Shown: piece by piece, positions 1-6,608 of the stretch
Numbering within the stretch: the first letter of the stretch is position 1
Layout: every line of letters begins with the position of its first letter
NCBI GenBank assembly: GCA_030950765.1
Contig: JAUZQX010000084.1
Location: 1 to 6,966 of the forward strand
Origin: Ghiorsea sp.
GTDB taxonomy: Bacteria > Pseudomonadota > Zetaproteobacteria > Mariprofundales > Mariprofundaceae
Direction of reading: 5' to 3'
Length of the DNA: 6,966 nucleotides
The notes under the pieces: generated by a model
Databases searched by the model: none
What the model saw: only the letters and a program-made list of their open reading frames with translations
Told to the model about the DNA's origin: nothing
Position numbers and translations under genes: made by a program

Positions 1-607
1 TTTTTAAACGTCCAATACGAAACTCTTTTTGGTACAACTCTTGAGTTAAATTATCTATAGGTGCATCACCAAGGCGACCAGCAGGAAAACGTTTATCACC
101 TATATGAATCAAACCACCCAAAAATGTCCCTGTTGTTAAAACAACTGTTGGCGCAAAGTGGGCTACACCAAAGTTATCCACCACACCTTGAATATTATCT
201 TGATCGAATAACAAGTTATTAATACTACCTTGGTAAAGGTGTAGACCTTCTTGGTTATCCAGCAAATGCCGCATTTCTATGTGGTATAAACGCCTGTCGC
301 ACTGCGCCCTGGTTGCTTGAACTGCAGGGCCTTTACGCTGATTAAGAATTCGATACTGTAATGCCGCTTTATCTGCCACCAGCCCCACTACACCACCCAG
401 AGCATCAACTTCCTTAACAAGGTGTCCTTTGCCCACACCACCTATCGCAGGGTTACATGACATTTTAGCTATTGTATCAAGGTTTTGTGTAATTAAGCGT
501 ACTTTAGCACCACGGCGTGCGGCTGCCATAGCTGCTTCACAACCTGCATGCCCTGCCCCAATTACCAAAACATCAACCAAACCATCTGGGTGTTTCACGT
601 GAAACAT
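1..607 (-). CDS. mnmG: MnmG (GidA), tRNA uridine-5-carboxymethylaminomethyl modification enzyme, N-terminal part
   Basis: FAD-dependent enzyme that works with MnmE in the cytoplasm to modify uridine 34 in the wobble position of certain tRNAs. Only the first 202 residues are present; the gene runs off the left edge (family length is about 630). The translation opens MFHVKHPDGLVDVLVIGAGH, giving a Rossmann FAD-binding motif GxGHAGCEAA at residues 17-26. It continues with the family hallmark MSCNPAIGGVGKGHLVKE and later GTFLGGLIHIG and FPAGRLGDAP. I chose the ATG at 605-607. An in-frame ATG at 623-625 would add six residues (MLNNEN). Neither has a clear Shine-Dalgarno, so the start is uncertain. 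The first codons are formed by a parS site. The gene follows cbbP on the same strand but is separated from it by a terminator, so it probably has its own promoter in the AT-rich 608-750 stretch. I could not place that promoter convincingly. In many bacteria rsmG, parA and parB follow mnmG; here they would lie outside the window. Confidence 0.95.
   Translation of the reverse strand, partial: MFHVKHPDGLVDVLVIGAGHAGCEAAMAAARRGAKVRLITQNLDTIAKMSCNPAIGGVGKGHLVKEVDALGGVVGLVADKAALQYRILNQRKGPAVQATRAQCDRRLYHIEMRHLLDNQEGLHLYQGSINNLLFDQDNIQGVVDNFGVAHFAPTVVLTTGTFLGGLIHIGDKRFPAGRLGDAPIDNLTQELYQKEFRIGRLK
591..606. promoter_or_regulatory. parS centromere site (ParB-binding palindrome)
   Basis: TGTTTCACGTGAAACA is a perfect 16-bp palindrome and matches the canonical chromosomal parS consensus at every base. 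ParB loads here and spreads, and with ParA and SMC organises and segregates the origin region. The site sits inside the start of mnmG and on the minus strand is read as F-H-V-K-H straight after the start Met. Position near dnaA/dnaN and in mnmG fits the usual origin-proximal location. The parA and parB genes are not in the window. Confidence 0.93.
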
Positions 608-740
608 ATTTTCATTATTCAACATATTGAAATAATATAAACTACAAAAAGAACTTCTACGAATAAATTTAAAAATTAGGAAAAATACAAGATTTAGTTA
701 TTTGATATACATACAACAAGCACAATAAGGTATAGTAGTA

Positions 741-780
741 AAAAACAAAAAAAAGGGCGGCTTAAAAAAGCCACCCTTTT
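741..780 (-). terminator. Intrinsic terminator downstream of cbbP
   Basis: On the minus strand, a 12-bp stem (arms 769-780 and 751-762) with a 6-nt loop (763-768) is followed by a T-rich run (750-741, continuing the T end of the stem). The stem reads AAAAGGGTGGCT against AGCCGCCCTTTT, with one U-G wobble on the minus-strand RNA. On the plus strand the same position would be a C-A mismatch, so the minus direction is favoured. It begins 19 bases past the cbbP stop codon. The rest of the cbbP-mnmG gap (608-740) is AT-rich and shows no gene. Confidence 0.88.
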
Positions 781-799
781 ATATTAGTTTATAAAAAAA

Positions 800-1660
800 T
801 TAAGATTTACGTTTTTCAAGCATATCATGAATGATGGGAGAGAAAATCAATTCCATCGCCAATAACATTTTACTCGACGGCACAACCAACGTGTTGCGAC
901 GTGACATAAATGAATGATTCAGCATGGATAATAAGTATGGGAAATCAATACCCCACTTCTCAGGTTTACGAATTCGAATGACCATCAAACTTTCATCAGG
1001 TGTAGGTACATCACGCGCAATAAACGGGTTTGATGTATCCACTAAAGGCACACGTTGGAAGTTAATATCTGTGTGACTAAACTGTGGTGTGATAAAGTGA
1101 ACATAGTCATGCATACGTGATAAAATGTTATCAACAACTGCCTCTGATGAATAACCACGCATCGCTGTATCACGGTGAATCTTTTGAATCCACTCAATGT
1201 TTACAACAGGCACAATACCAACCATTAAATCTGAGTAAGGACGAACTTCTTCTACGCCACCATGAAGACCTTCATAAAATAACAAATCGGAACCTTCACC
1301 AATATCACGCCAATCTGTAAATTTACCAGATTCTACACCGTAAATCTTGGCTTCTTCATCATCGTGCACATAAGTACGTGCTTTACCTTTACCTGTTTCA
1401 CCATAAGCTTTGAATAAATCAGCAATCTTATCAAACAAGTTTGCTTCATCAGAAAAGTGACTTAAACGTTTGCCATTCGCTTCAAACTCTTTCGCCTTCT
1501 CTTTAAAAGTTAAACGGTCAAACTTATGAAAACAATCACCCTCAACAATAGCTGGTGTTACATTTTCACGATGGAAAATATGCTCCAAAGCTACTTTGGC
1601 GGTACTTGTTCCTGCACCGGATGAACCAGTTACAGAAATTACAGGATGCTTAACGGACAT
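800..1660 (-). CDS. cbbP: Phosphoribulokinase, class I (proteobacterial octameric type)
   Basis: Phosphorylates ribulose 5-phosphate with ATP to give ribulose 1,5-bisphosphate, the CO2 acceptor used by RuBisCO in the Calvin cycle; cytoplasmic. The 286-residue length is normal for class I. Visible motifs: P-loop GSSGAGTST (12-20), the EGD-x2-H-x3-R segment with catalytic-base candidate D42 and substrate residues H45 and R49, LLFYEGLHGG (127-135), EWIQKIHRD (156-164) and DINFQRVPLVDTSNPFIARD (198-217). Alignment from memory with the Rhodobacter sphaeroides enzyme is close along the whole length. Class I enzymes are typically activated by NADH and inhibited by AMP, and lack the thioredoxin control of the plant and cyanobacterial type. 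The segment after LHGGVEE looks a few residues shorter than in R. sphaeroides. The start is supported by AGGGAG five bases upstream (1666-1671 on the plus strand). The gene has its own promoter-like sequence and terminator, and no RuBisCO or other cbb gene is beside it. Confidence 0.96.
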   Translation of the reverse strand: MSVKHPVISVTGSSGAGTSTAKVALEHIFHRENVTPAIVEGDCFHKFDRLTFKEKAKEFEANGKRLSHFSDEANLFDKIADLFKAYGETGKGKARTYVHDDEEAKIYGVESGKFTDWRDIGEGSDLLFYEGLHGGVEEVRPYSDLMVGIVPVVNIEWIQKIHRDTAMRGYSSEAVVDNILSRMHDYVHFITPQFSHTDINFQRVPLVDTSNPFIARDVPTPDESLMVIRIRKPEKWGIDFPYLLSMLNHSFMSRRNTLVVPSSKMLLAMELIFSPIIHDMLEKRKS

Positions 1661-1714
1661 AAATACTCCCTACTCATTTTAGAAAAAACTTCTATGTGAT
1701 TTTAATTGTGCTGC

Positions 1715-1744
1715 ATTATGCAATCAAAGTGGTCTAAATATCAA
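1715..1744 (-). promoter_or_regulatory. Sigma70-like promoter candidate for cbbP
   Basis: On the minus strand, TTGATA (1739-1744) and CATAAT (1715-1720) are separated by 18 bases; each hexamer matches the sigma70 consensus at five of six positions. The -10 lies about 55 bases upstream of the cbbP ATG and about 30 bases past the dnaN stop. The -10 sits in a perfect 11-base palindrome, TGCATTATGCA (1712-1722), which might be an operator or might be chance. Placement and fit are good, but no start site has been shown. Confidence 0.55.
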
Positions 1745-1751
1745 GATAAAA

Positions 1752-2852
1752 CTAAATACGCATTGGCATCAACACATGCCGAGAACGCTCATGTTCCTCT
1801 TCTAAAAGTAGTGCAGGAGATAAACTATCCTTCAGTTGAATCCTCACCACAGGTGATTGAATCGCAGATAATACATCACGCATATATTTGGCATTAAAGC
1901 CTACTTCCACCTCCAAACCTTGGTAGGATATGGAAATATCTTCTTCGGCCTGTTCCTGTTCCGTATTATGCGCTGCAATGGATAGTTTATCGTTAGTGAA
2001 CGTTAGTTTTACATCATGGGTGAAATCATTGGCGACTACAATGCTGCGACGCAAAGCTTGATCAAGACAGTTTTTATCAACACTTGCAGTATATGGGTTA
2101 TCTTTGGGAATCACATCTTCATACACTGGGTATTTGGCATCAATCACCTTTGAGGTGAAACGCTGTTGATTAACTTCAATTCTAACCTGTTGTTTTCCAA
2201 GGGATAATGTTATTTCATCTTCAGATTCTTCGGCTAATCGTTTGATTTCCATTACTGCTTTTTTAGGCACAATACATTCAGTTTCATCATGTTCTGTTTC
2301 AAGCTTCAATTCACTTAAAGCCATGCGATGTCCATCAGTCGTCACAACGCGAATACCGTGCGCCTTGGAAACCTCAAACAAACTACCGGTTAAGTATTTG
2401 CGCGTTTCATCGTTCGACATCGCAAAACTGGTTGATGAAATCATAGCAGCTAATTCATGACCAGGCAGATGAATAGACAAGTCGGTTTCATCAGAAGGTT
2501 CACTCGGAAACTCATCTACTGGTTTAGTCGCTAATTTGAATTTAACGCCAGCACTAGTGATATCTAAAAAAGAACCCTGTATTTTTAATTCTACGGGTGT
2601 TTCAGGGTTTAGTTCACGAATAATCTCAAAAATCTTTTTGGCTTCAACAGTAAATGATCCGGAACTTAGTACTTCAGCACTTTGCGTACTTGTGTAAGTT
2701 GCTTGAAGGTCTGTTGCTGTAAGTTTTAAATTTTGTTCAATCGTTTCAAATAAAATATTTGCTAAAATAGGGTTTGTATTTCTTTTTTCAACAATGTTTT
2801 GACAGCGTTGGATTTGTTGAAAAAGTGATGTTCTGGAAATTTTAATATGCAT
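1752..2852 (-). CDS. dnaN: DNA polymerase III beta subunit (sliding clamp)
   Basis: Forms the ring-shaped dimer that holds DNA polymerase III and many repair proteins on DNA. From the ATG at 2850-2852 the protein is 366 residues, the same length as the E. coli clamp, and begins MHIKISRTSL. Family features include NPILANILFE near residue 30, TATDLQATY near residue 50, TTDGHRMALS near residue 170 and the C-terminal MPMRI, which forms part of the pocket that binds clamp-binding peptides (E. coli MPMRL). The length fits three clamp domains of about 120 residues each. A GTG six codons upstream (2868-2870) is also in frame. I prefer the ATG because homologues start there and a weak GAGAGA-like Shine-Dalgarno lies about 10 bases upstream. 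The gene follows dnaA on the same strand across a 259-bp gap. recF and gyrB, common next genes, are absent; cbbP follows instead. Confidence 0.97.
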   Translation of the reverse strand: MHIKISRTSLFQQIQRCQNIVEKRNTNPILANILFETIEQNLKLTATDLQATYTSTQSAEVLSSGSFTVEAKKIFEIIRELNPETPVELKIQGSFLDITSAGVKFKLATKPVDEFPSEPSDETDLSIHLPGHELAAMISSTSFAMSNDETRKYLTGSLFEVSKAHGIRVVTTDGHRMALSELKLETEHDETECIVPKKAVMEIKRLAEESEDEITLSLGKQQVRIEVNQQRFTSKVIDAKYPVYEDVIPKDNPYTASVDKNCLDQALRRSIVVANDFTHDVKLTFTNDKLSIAAHNTEQEQAEEDISISYQGLEVEVGFNAKYMRDVLSAIQSPVVRIQLKDSLSPALLLEEEHERSRHVLMPMRI

Positions 2853-2966
2853 ACTGTTATATTCTCTCACTTATATTTAATTAAATTATCGTCATCGTAG
2901 GCACTGTTTATAAGTAGTATAAGCCTACTAACTACAAATAAAACAAATACTTAAACAAAGTTTTAC

Positions 2967-3099
2967 TGTGTATACCTATTCCTTAAACCTGTGGATAGAT
3001 TGCGAATAATATGCTTTTTTTATTTTTTATTACACATTATCTTTTAAATCACATCTTATCCACAGCTTAACTGTAAAGTTGTACATACCTTTATCCACA
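2967..3099. other. Candidate chromosomal replication origin (oriC) between dnaA and dnaN
   Basis: This non-coding stretch has two perfect plus-strand DnaA boxes, TTATCCACA at 3056-3064 and 3091-3099; the shared direct repeat TTATCCACAGC is 11 bases. Two one-mismatch boxes lie on the opposite strand: TGTGGATAG at 2990-2998 and TGTGTATAC at 2967-2975. Between the two groups, roughly 3006-3050, is a very AT-rich run with long T tracts that could be the unwinding element. The dnaA-dnaN gap is a recognised origin location in several bacteria. The number of boxes is modest, so this could be one half of a bipartite origin or only a regulatory region. The rest of the gap (2871-2966) is AT-rich, with no gene and no convincing dnaN promoter. 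Confidence 0.65.
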
Positions 3100-3111
3100 G
3101 CCTGCATGGGT

Positions 3112-4431
3112 TCATCCTTGTTTAAGAAGGAGTATCAATCGATTTATTTCATCATCAAAATCTTGATCCTCATTTCTCTCAGCTTGAATTTTTCTATGGG
3201 CATATAAAATTGTAGTATGATCTTTTTTATCAAATTTATCTGCAATTTCAGGCATAGACATTTTTGTTAATTCTTTACTAATATACATAGCAATTTGTCT
3301 AGGGTATGCAATATTGCGTTTGCGAACCTTTGACTTCATATCCTGAATGCGTAGGTGGTAATAGTTAGCAACTTGTTTTTGAATATCTTCAATAGTTATA
3401 GTTTTGGACTGGAGGTTAAGTTGGTCCCGAAGTTTATCCTGAGCAAGCTCCATAGTGATGGGTTTACCAGAGAGTTTTGCATAGGCGGTTAAACGGGTTA
3501 ATGCGCCCTCTAACTCACGAACATTGCTGGATATTTTAGAGGCGAGTAAAAAACAAATATCATCAGCCAATGTGATACCCGCAAGCTCAACTTTACTTTT
3601 TAAGATGGCCATACGTGTTTCAAAATTGGGAGGCTGAATATCTGCGACCAACCCCCAATTAAAACGTGAACGTAAACGTTCGGCTAAATGTTTAATTGCA
3701 GAAGGATCTCGGTCTGAAGTAAGAACAATCTGCTTTTGTGCTTTGTGTAGCGCATCAAAAGTGTGGAAGAATTCTTCCTGTGTACTTTGTTTGCCTTCAA
3801 TAAATTGAATATCATCAATAATTAAGACATCAACTTTACGATATTTATCACGGAATGCTTTGGTTTTTTGCCCACGAATGGCATCAATCAGCTCGTTGGT
3901 GAAATGTTCACCTGTTCGGTAAGCAATACGAACATCTTTATGTGCTACCAAACGGTTGGCAATTGCATTGATGAGGTGTGTTTTACCCAACCCCACCCCG
4001 CCATGGATATACAGAGGGTTATACTGTGCACCAGGCTGGTCGGCTACAGCCAAACTTGCAGCATGACAAAATTCATTACTGGAACCCACAACAAAGTTTT
4101 CAAAGGTGAACCGTTCATCAATAAAACCATCAATGTTATGTTTGTTACTCGTTGGTTTACTTGCTTGTTGCATAGGTGCAAGTTCAATGGATGTATCAAT
4201 CAGGTATTCGAGGTTAATATGGTGTAAATTAAGTGTCTGTAGTGCTTCTAAAATATATTGTTCACAGTCACTTTTGAGACCATCAATAAAAAATTGATTG
4301 GGCACCTTGAGGGTTAAAACATTATTTTCCAGTTCGGTGGAGACAGGTTCAATCCATGCTCCCATTTTTGCAGGTGATAATTGCGGTGATAAACGAAGTT
4401 TAATAACTTCCCATAATTCTTGATGATTCAT
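3112..4431 (-). CDS. dnaA: Chromosomal replication initiator protein DnaA
   Basis: AAA+ ATPase that binds DnaA boxes, opens the origin and loads the helicase. At 439 residues it is a little shorter than E. coli DnaA (467), mainly because the domain II linker (about 82-105) is short. Domain I (1-80) begins NHQELWEVIKLRLS with a conserved WIEP at 26-29. Domain III has RFTFENFVVGSSNEF (107-121), Walker A GGVGLGKT (144-151), Walker B IIDDIQF (204-210), the arginine-finger box ERLRSRF (251-257) and sensor 2 NVRELEGAL (303-311). Domain IV carries the DNA-binding helices, with YPRQIAMYISKELT (376-389) and the signature KKDHTTILYAHRKI (402-415). The bases usually seen just before DHTT encode Gly-Gly-Arg; here they encode Asp-Lys-Lys. 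There is no evident Shine-Dalgarno, but no other ATG, GTG or TTG start lies between this ATG and the upstream in-frame stop. A perfect DnaA box sits 21 bases before the start, which suggests autoregulation. Confidence 0.98.
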   Translation of the reverse strand: MNHQELWEVIKLRLSPQLSPAKMGAWIEPVSTELENNVLTLKVPNQFFIDGLKSDCEQYILEALQTLNLHHINLEYLIDTSIELAPMQQASKPTSNKHNIDGFIDERFTFENFVVGSSNEFCHAASLAVADQPGAQYNPLYIHGGVGLGKTHLINAIANRLVAHKDVRIAYRTGEHFTNELIDAIRGQKTKAFRDKYRKVDVLIIDDIQFIEGKQSTQEEFFHTFDALHKAQKQIVLTSDRDPSAIKHLAERLRSRFNWGLVADIQPPNFETRMAILKSKVELAGITLADDICFLLASKISSNVRELEGALTRLTAYAKLSGKPITMELAQDKLRDQLNLQSKTITIEDIQKQVANYYHLRIQDMKSKVRKRNIAYPRQIAMYISKELTKMSMPEIADKFDKKDHTTILYAHRKIQAERNEDQDFDDEINRLILLLKQG

Positions 4432-4451
4432 GGCGTAAGCATAACCAAAAA

Positions 4452-4460
4452 TGTGGATAA
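4452..4460 (-). promoter_or_regulatory. Perfect DnaA box in the dnaA / pyrK-like divergent gap
   Basis: TGTGGATAA on the plus strand is TTATCCACA on the minus strand, the consensus DnaA box. It begins 21 bases upstream of the dnaA ATG, inside the likely promoter or leader of dnaA, and about 74 bases upstream of the PyrK-like start. DnaA bound here could repress its own gene or affect the divergent gene; this is inference. No strong sigma70 pair could be assigned on either strand of this gap. Confidence 0.7.
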
Positions 4461-4533
4461 TTTACATGTGATTATTATCAGAGTGAAGGATTTCGTAGAC
4501 GAACCCACATTTCCTATTCAGTATTCCCAACTC

Positions 4534-5403
4534 ATGAAGAATAAGCGGAATACAATTTTTGAAGAACAAGCCGAAGTCTTAGCCAATGTTTCCCATGATG
4601 GGGAGCAGTGCATCATGCGTTTAAAAGCACCTAAAACAGCACAGTCAGCCAAACCTGGACAGTTTGTACATATACGCGTGTCTGATGCTTTACCGCTTCG
4701 CCGCCCTATTTCCATTATGTTGACGGACCCTGAAAAAGGAACCATTGATTTACTGTACAAAAAAATTGGTGAAGGTACATATCAGTTAGGAGAAAGGAAG
4801 AAAGGGGAAACCTTGCCCATGTTAGGGCCTATTGGTGTACCTTTTGATTTGTCGGATACGGATAAACGTTATGTGTTAATCGGTGGTGGTGTGGGTGTGC
4901 CGCCTATGATTTTTGTAGCAGATCAGCTGGTTCATCAAGCTGATGTGGTGTTGTTTGCCGGTTCTGAAGTACCGTTCCCATTTGCACTTAAACCATCTAC
5001 TTTTATGTTACCAGGTGTTACGGGGAATACGACTTTAACCATATCTTCACTTGAAGCGCGTGGTATTGCCTGCCGCTTGGCATCCAATGCAGGGTTATAT
5101 GGTTGTTATGAAGGGCATGTGCCTGACTTGGCAAGAGACTACTTGTTAGCCTTAAGTGATGAAGAAAAGGCGCGATGTGTACTGTTATCTTGTGGGCCAC
5201 ATCCGATGTTACATGCGGTGGCAAAACTTGGACGTGAGCTGGGTATTTCAACGCAGTTAAGTTTGGAAGAGTATATGGCATGTGCGATTGGTGGCTGTGC
5301 GGGCTGTGTGGTGAAAACTATGGAAGATGGACAAGAAAAATATAGACGTGTGTGTGTGGATGGCCCTGTGTTTGATGCAGGTATTCTGCCTGAGTTTGCG
5401 TAA
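4534..5403 (+). CDS. PyrK-like iron-sulfur/FAD electron transfer subunit (dihydroorotate dehydrogenase electron transfer family)
   Basis: A 289-residue member of the ferredoxin-reductase-like PyrK family, which moves electrons between NAD(H) and a partner dehydrogenase through FAD and a [2Fe-2S] cluster. Visible in order: PGQFVHIRV (41-49), FAD-binding LRRPIS (55-60), LLYKKIGEGT (73-82), LGPIG (97-101), nucleotide-binding GGGVGVPPM (117-125), CGPHPML (220-226) and four cluster cysteines C250, C255, C258 and C274 (C-x4-C-x2-C-x15-C). No membrane segment is seen. I chose the ATG at 4534 because homologues start about ten residues before the EEQAEVL segment. An in-frame ATG at 4420 would overlap dnaA and add 38 residues unlike the family; a GTG at 4483 is another option. 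None has a good Shine-Dalgarno. No pyrD lies beside it, so the partner, and even a role in pyrimidine synthesis, is unproven. metK starts 25 bases after its stop, so the two may be cotranscribed. Confidence 0.88.
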   Translation: MKNKRNTIFEEQAEVLANVSHDGEQCIMRLKAPKTAQSAKPGQFVHIRVSDALPLRRPISIMLTDPEKGTIDLLYKKIGEGTYQLGERKKGETLPMLGPIGVPFDLSDTDKRYVLIGGGVGVPPMIFVADQLVHQADVVLFAGSEVPFPFALKPSTFMLPGVTGNTTLTISSLEARGIACRLASNAGLYGCYEGHVPDLARDYLLALSDEEKARCVLLSCGPHPMLHAVAKLGRELGISTQLSLEEYMACAIGGCAGCVVKTMEDGQEKYRRVCVDGPVFDAGILPEFA

Positions 5404-5417
5404 AATTTAAGGGTTAA

Positions 5418-5422
5418 AAGGA
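5418..5422 (+). promoter_or_regulatory. Ribosome binding site of metK
   Basis: AAGGA lies six bases upstream of the metK ATG, in the 25-base gap after the PyrK-like gene. It fixes the metK start and contrasts with dnaA and the PyrK-like gene, which have no obvious Shine-Dalgarno. Confidence 0.8.
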
Positions 5423-5428
5423 AAAAAG

Positions 5429-6598
5429 ATGAGTAGAGACTTTGTATTTACATCAGAATCAGTGGGTGAAGGTCACCCTGATAAGGTTGCTGATCAAATA
5501 TCGGATAGCGTATTGGATGCTATTTTAGAGCAAGACCCCACAGCACGTGTGGCATGTGAAACTATGGTCAATACAGGTATGGTGATTTTATCAGGTGAAA
5601 TTACCACATCTGCGATTATTGATTATCAAGAAATAGCGCGTAATGCGATTAAAAAAATTGGTTATAACTCATCGGACATGGGTTTTGATTATGCATCGTG
5701 CGCGGTGCTGGTGACCATGGATAAACAGTCTGTGGATATTGCTGCGGGTGTGAATGAAGGCGAAGGTATTGATTTGGATCAAGGTGCTGGCGACCAAGGT
5801 TTGATGTTTGGTTATGCATCCAATGAAACGGATGTGTTGATGCCAATGCCTGTGCACTTGTCGCATCAATTGATGGAAAAACAAGCAGAGGTTCGCAAAT
5901 CTGGCGTGTTAAAATATTTACGCCCTGACGCAAAATCACAAGTGACCGTACGTTATGTAGATTCAAAACCTGTTGCGATTGATGCTGTGGTATTGTCCAC
6001 ACAACATTCAGCTGATGTTAGCCATGAAGATTTGGTGGCTGGTGTGATGAAAGAAATTATTCACCCAGTGTTGGATAAAACAGGTTTGTTACATGATAAA
6101 ACAGATTTTCATATCAACCCAACTGGGCGTTTTGTGATTGGTGGTCCAGTCGGCGATTGTGGTGTAACGGGTCGTAAAATTATCGTCGATACCTATGGTG
6201 GATTTGGTCATCACGGTGGTGGTGCGTTTTCTGGTAAAGACCCTACAAAAGTGGATAGGTCTGCATGTTATATGATGCGTTATGTGGCAAAAAACATTGT
6301 AGCTGCTGGTCTTGCTGATAGATGTGAAGTGCAAGTGGCTTATGCTATTGGTGTGGCACATCCGTTATCGGTTATGGTGAATACTTTTGGTACAGGTAAT
6401 GTGGATGAAGCCAAGCTTGCCGATGCTGTGCGTGAAGTGTTTGATTTGCGTCCTAAAGGCATTGTTCAAGAGCTTGATTTGTTGCGCCCTATTTATGCAA
6501 AAACAGCAGCTTATGGTCATTTTGGACGTGAACTTCCTGAGTTTACTTGGGAAAAAACCGATAAAGTGGATGCTTTGAAGGCTGCTTTAGGTATTTAA
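5429..6598 (+). CDS. metK: S-adenosylmethionine synthetase (methionine adenosyltransferase)
   Basis: Joins methionine and ATP to form S-adenosylmethionine, releasing phosphate and pyrophosphate; cytoplasmic, usually a tetramer. The 389-residue length is normal for bacteria. It opens FVFTSESVGEGHPDKVADQI, with catalytic H16 and metal-binding D18. The two family signatures are intact: GAGDQGLMFGYA (119-130) and the phosphate-binding GGGAFSGKDPTKVDRS (263-278). It also has NPTGRFVIGGPVGDCGVTGR (230-249) and ends with the typical FGRELPEFTWEKTD region. No residue expected in the active site is missing. The gene lies close behind the PyrK-like gene and just ahead of ahcY, pairing SAM production with SAH removal. 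No SAM riboswitch is visible before it. No intrinsic terminator follows it, so transcription may run on into the ahcY leader. Confidence 0.98.
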   Translation: MSRDFVFTSESVGEGHPDKVADQISDSVLDAILEQDPTARVACETMVNTGMVILSGEITTSAIIDYQEIARNAIKKIGYNSSDMGFDYASCAVLVTMDKQSVDIAAGVNEGEGIDLDQGAGDQGLMFGYASNETDVLMPMPVHLSHQLMEKQAEVRKSGVLKYLRPDAKSQVTVRYVDSKPVAIDAVVLSTQHSADVSHEDLVAGVMKEIIHPVLDKTGLLHDKTDFHINPTGRFVIGGPVGDCGVTGRKIIVDTYGGFGHHGGGAFSGKDPTKVDRSACYMMRYVAKNIVAAGLADRCEVQVAYAIGVAHPLSVMVNTFGTGNVDEAKLADAVREVFDLRPKGIVQELDLLRPIYAKTAAYGHFGRELPEFTWEKTDKVDALKAALGI

Positions 6599-6608
6599 TG
6601 CTTGAAAG

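Noticed and set aside
1117..1320. Plus-strand open frame of 67 codons inside cbbP
   Set aside because: It is antisense to a clear, conserved gene, has no Shine-Dalgarno and no recognisable family.
2853..2870. GTG start for dnaN six codons upstream
   Set aside because: The ATG at 2850-2852 gives exactly the expected clamp N-terminus and length; the GTG overlaps the weak Shine-Dalgarno-like bases.
2911..2940. TAGTA/TACTA-type inverted repeat and trio-like triplets near dnaN
   Set aside because: The arms are only five bases and the triplets are irregular and distant from the perfect DnaA boxes; chance in AT-rich DNA is likely.
3868..4227. Plus-strand open frame of 119 codons inside dnaA
   Set aside because: It is antisense to the ATPase domain; its composition is explained by the reverse reading of dnaA.
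4420..4533. In-frame upstream extension of the PyrK-like gene, from the ATG at 4420
   Set aside because: It overlaps the dnaA start, contains the DnaA box, encodes 38 residues unlike the family and has no Shine-Dalgarno.
5649..6361. Several minus-strand open frames of 71-117 codons inside metK
   Set aside because: They are His-, Thr- and Gln-rich shadows of a conserved gene with no start signals.
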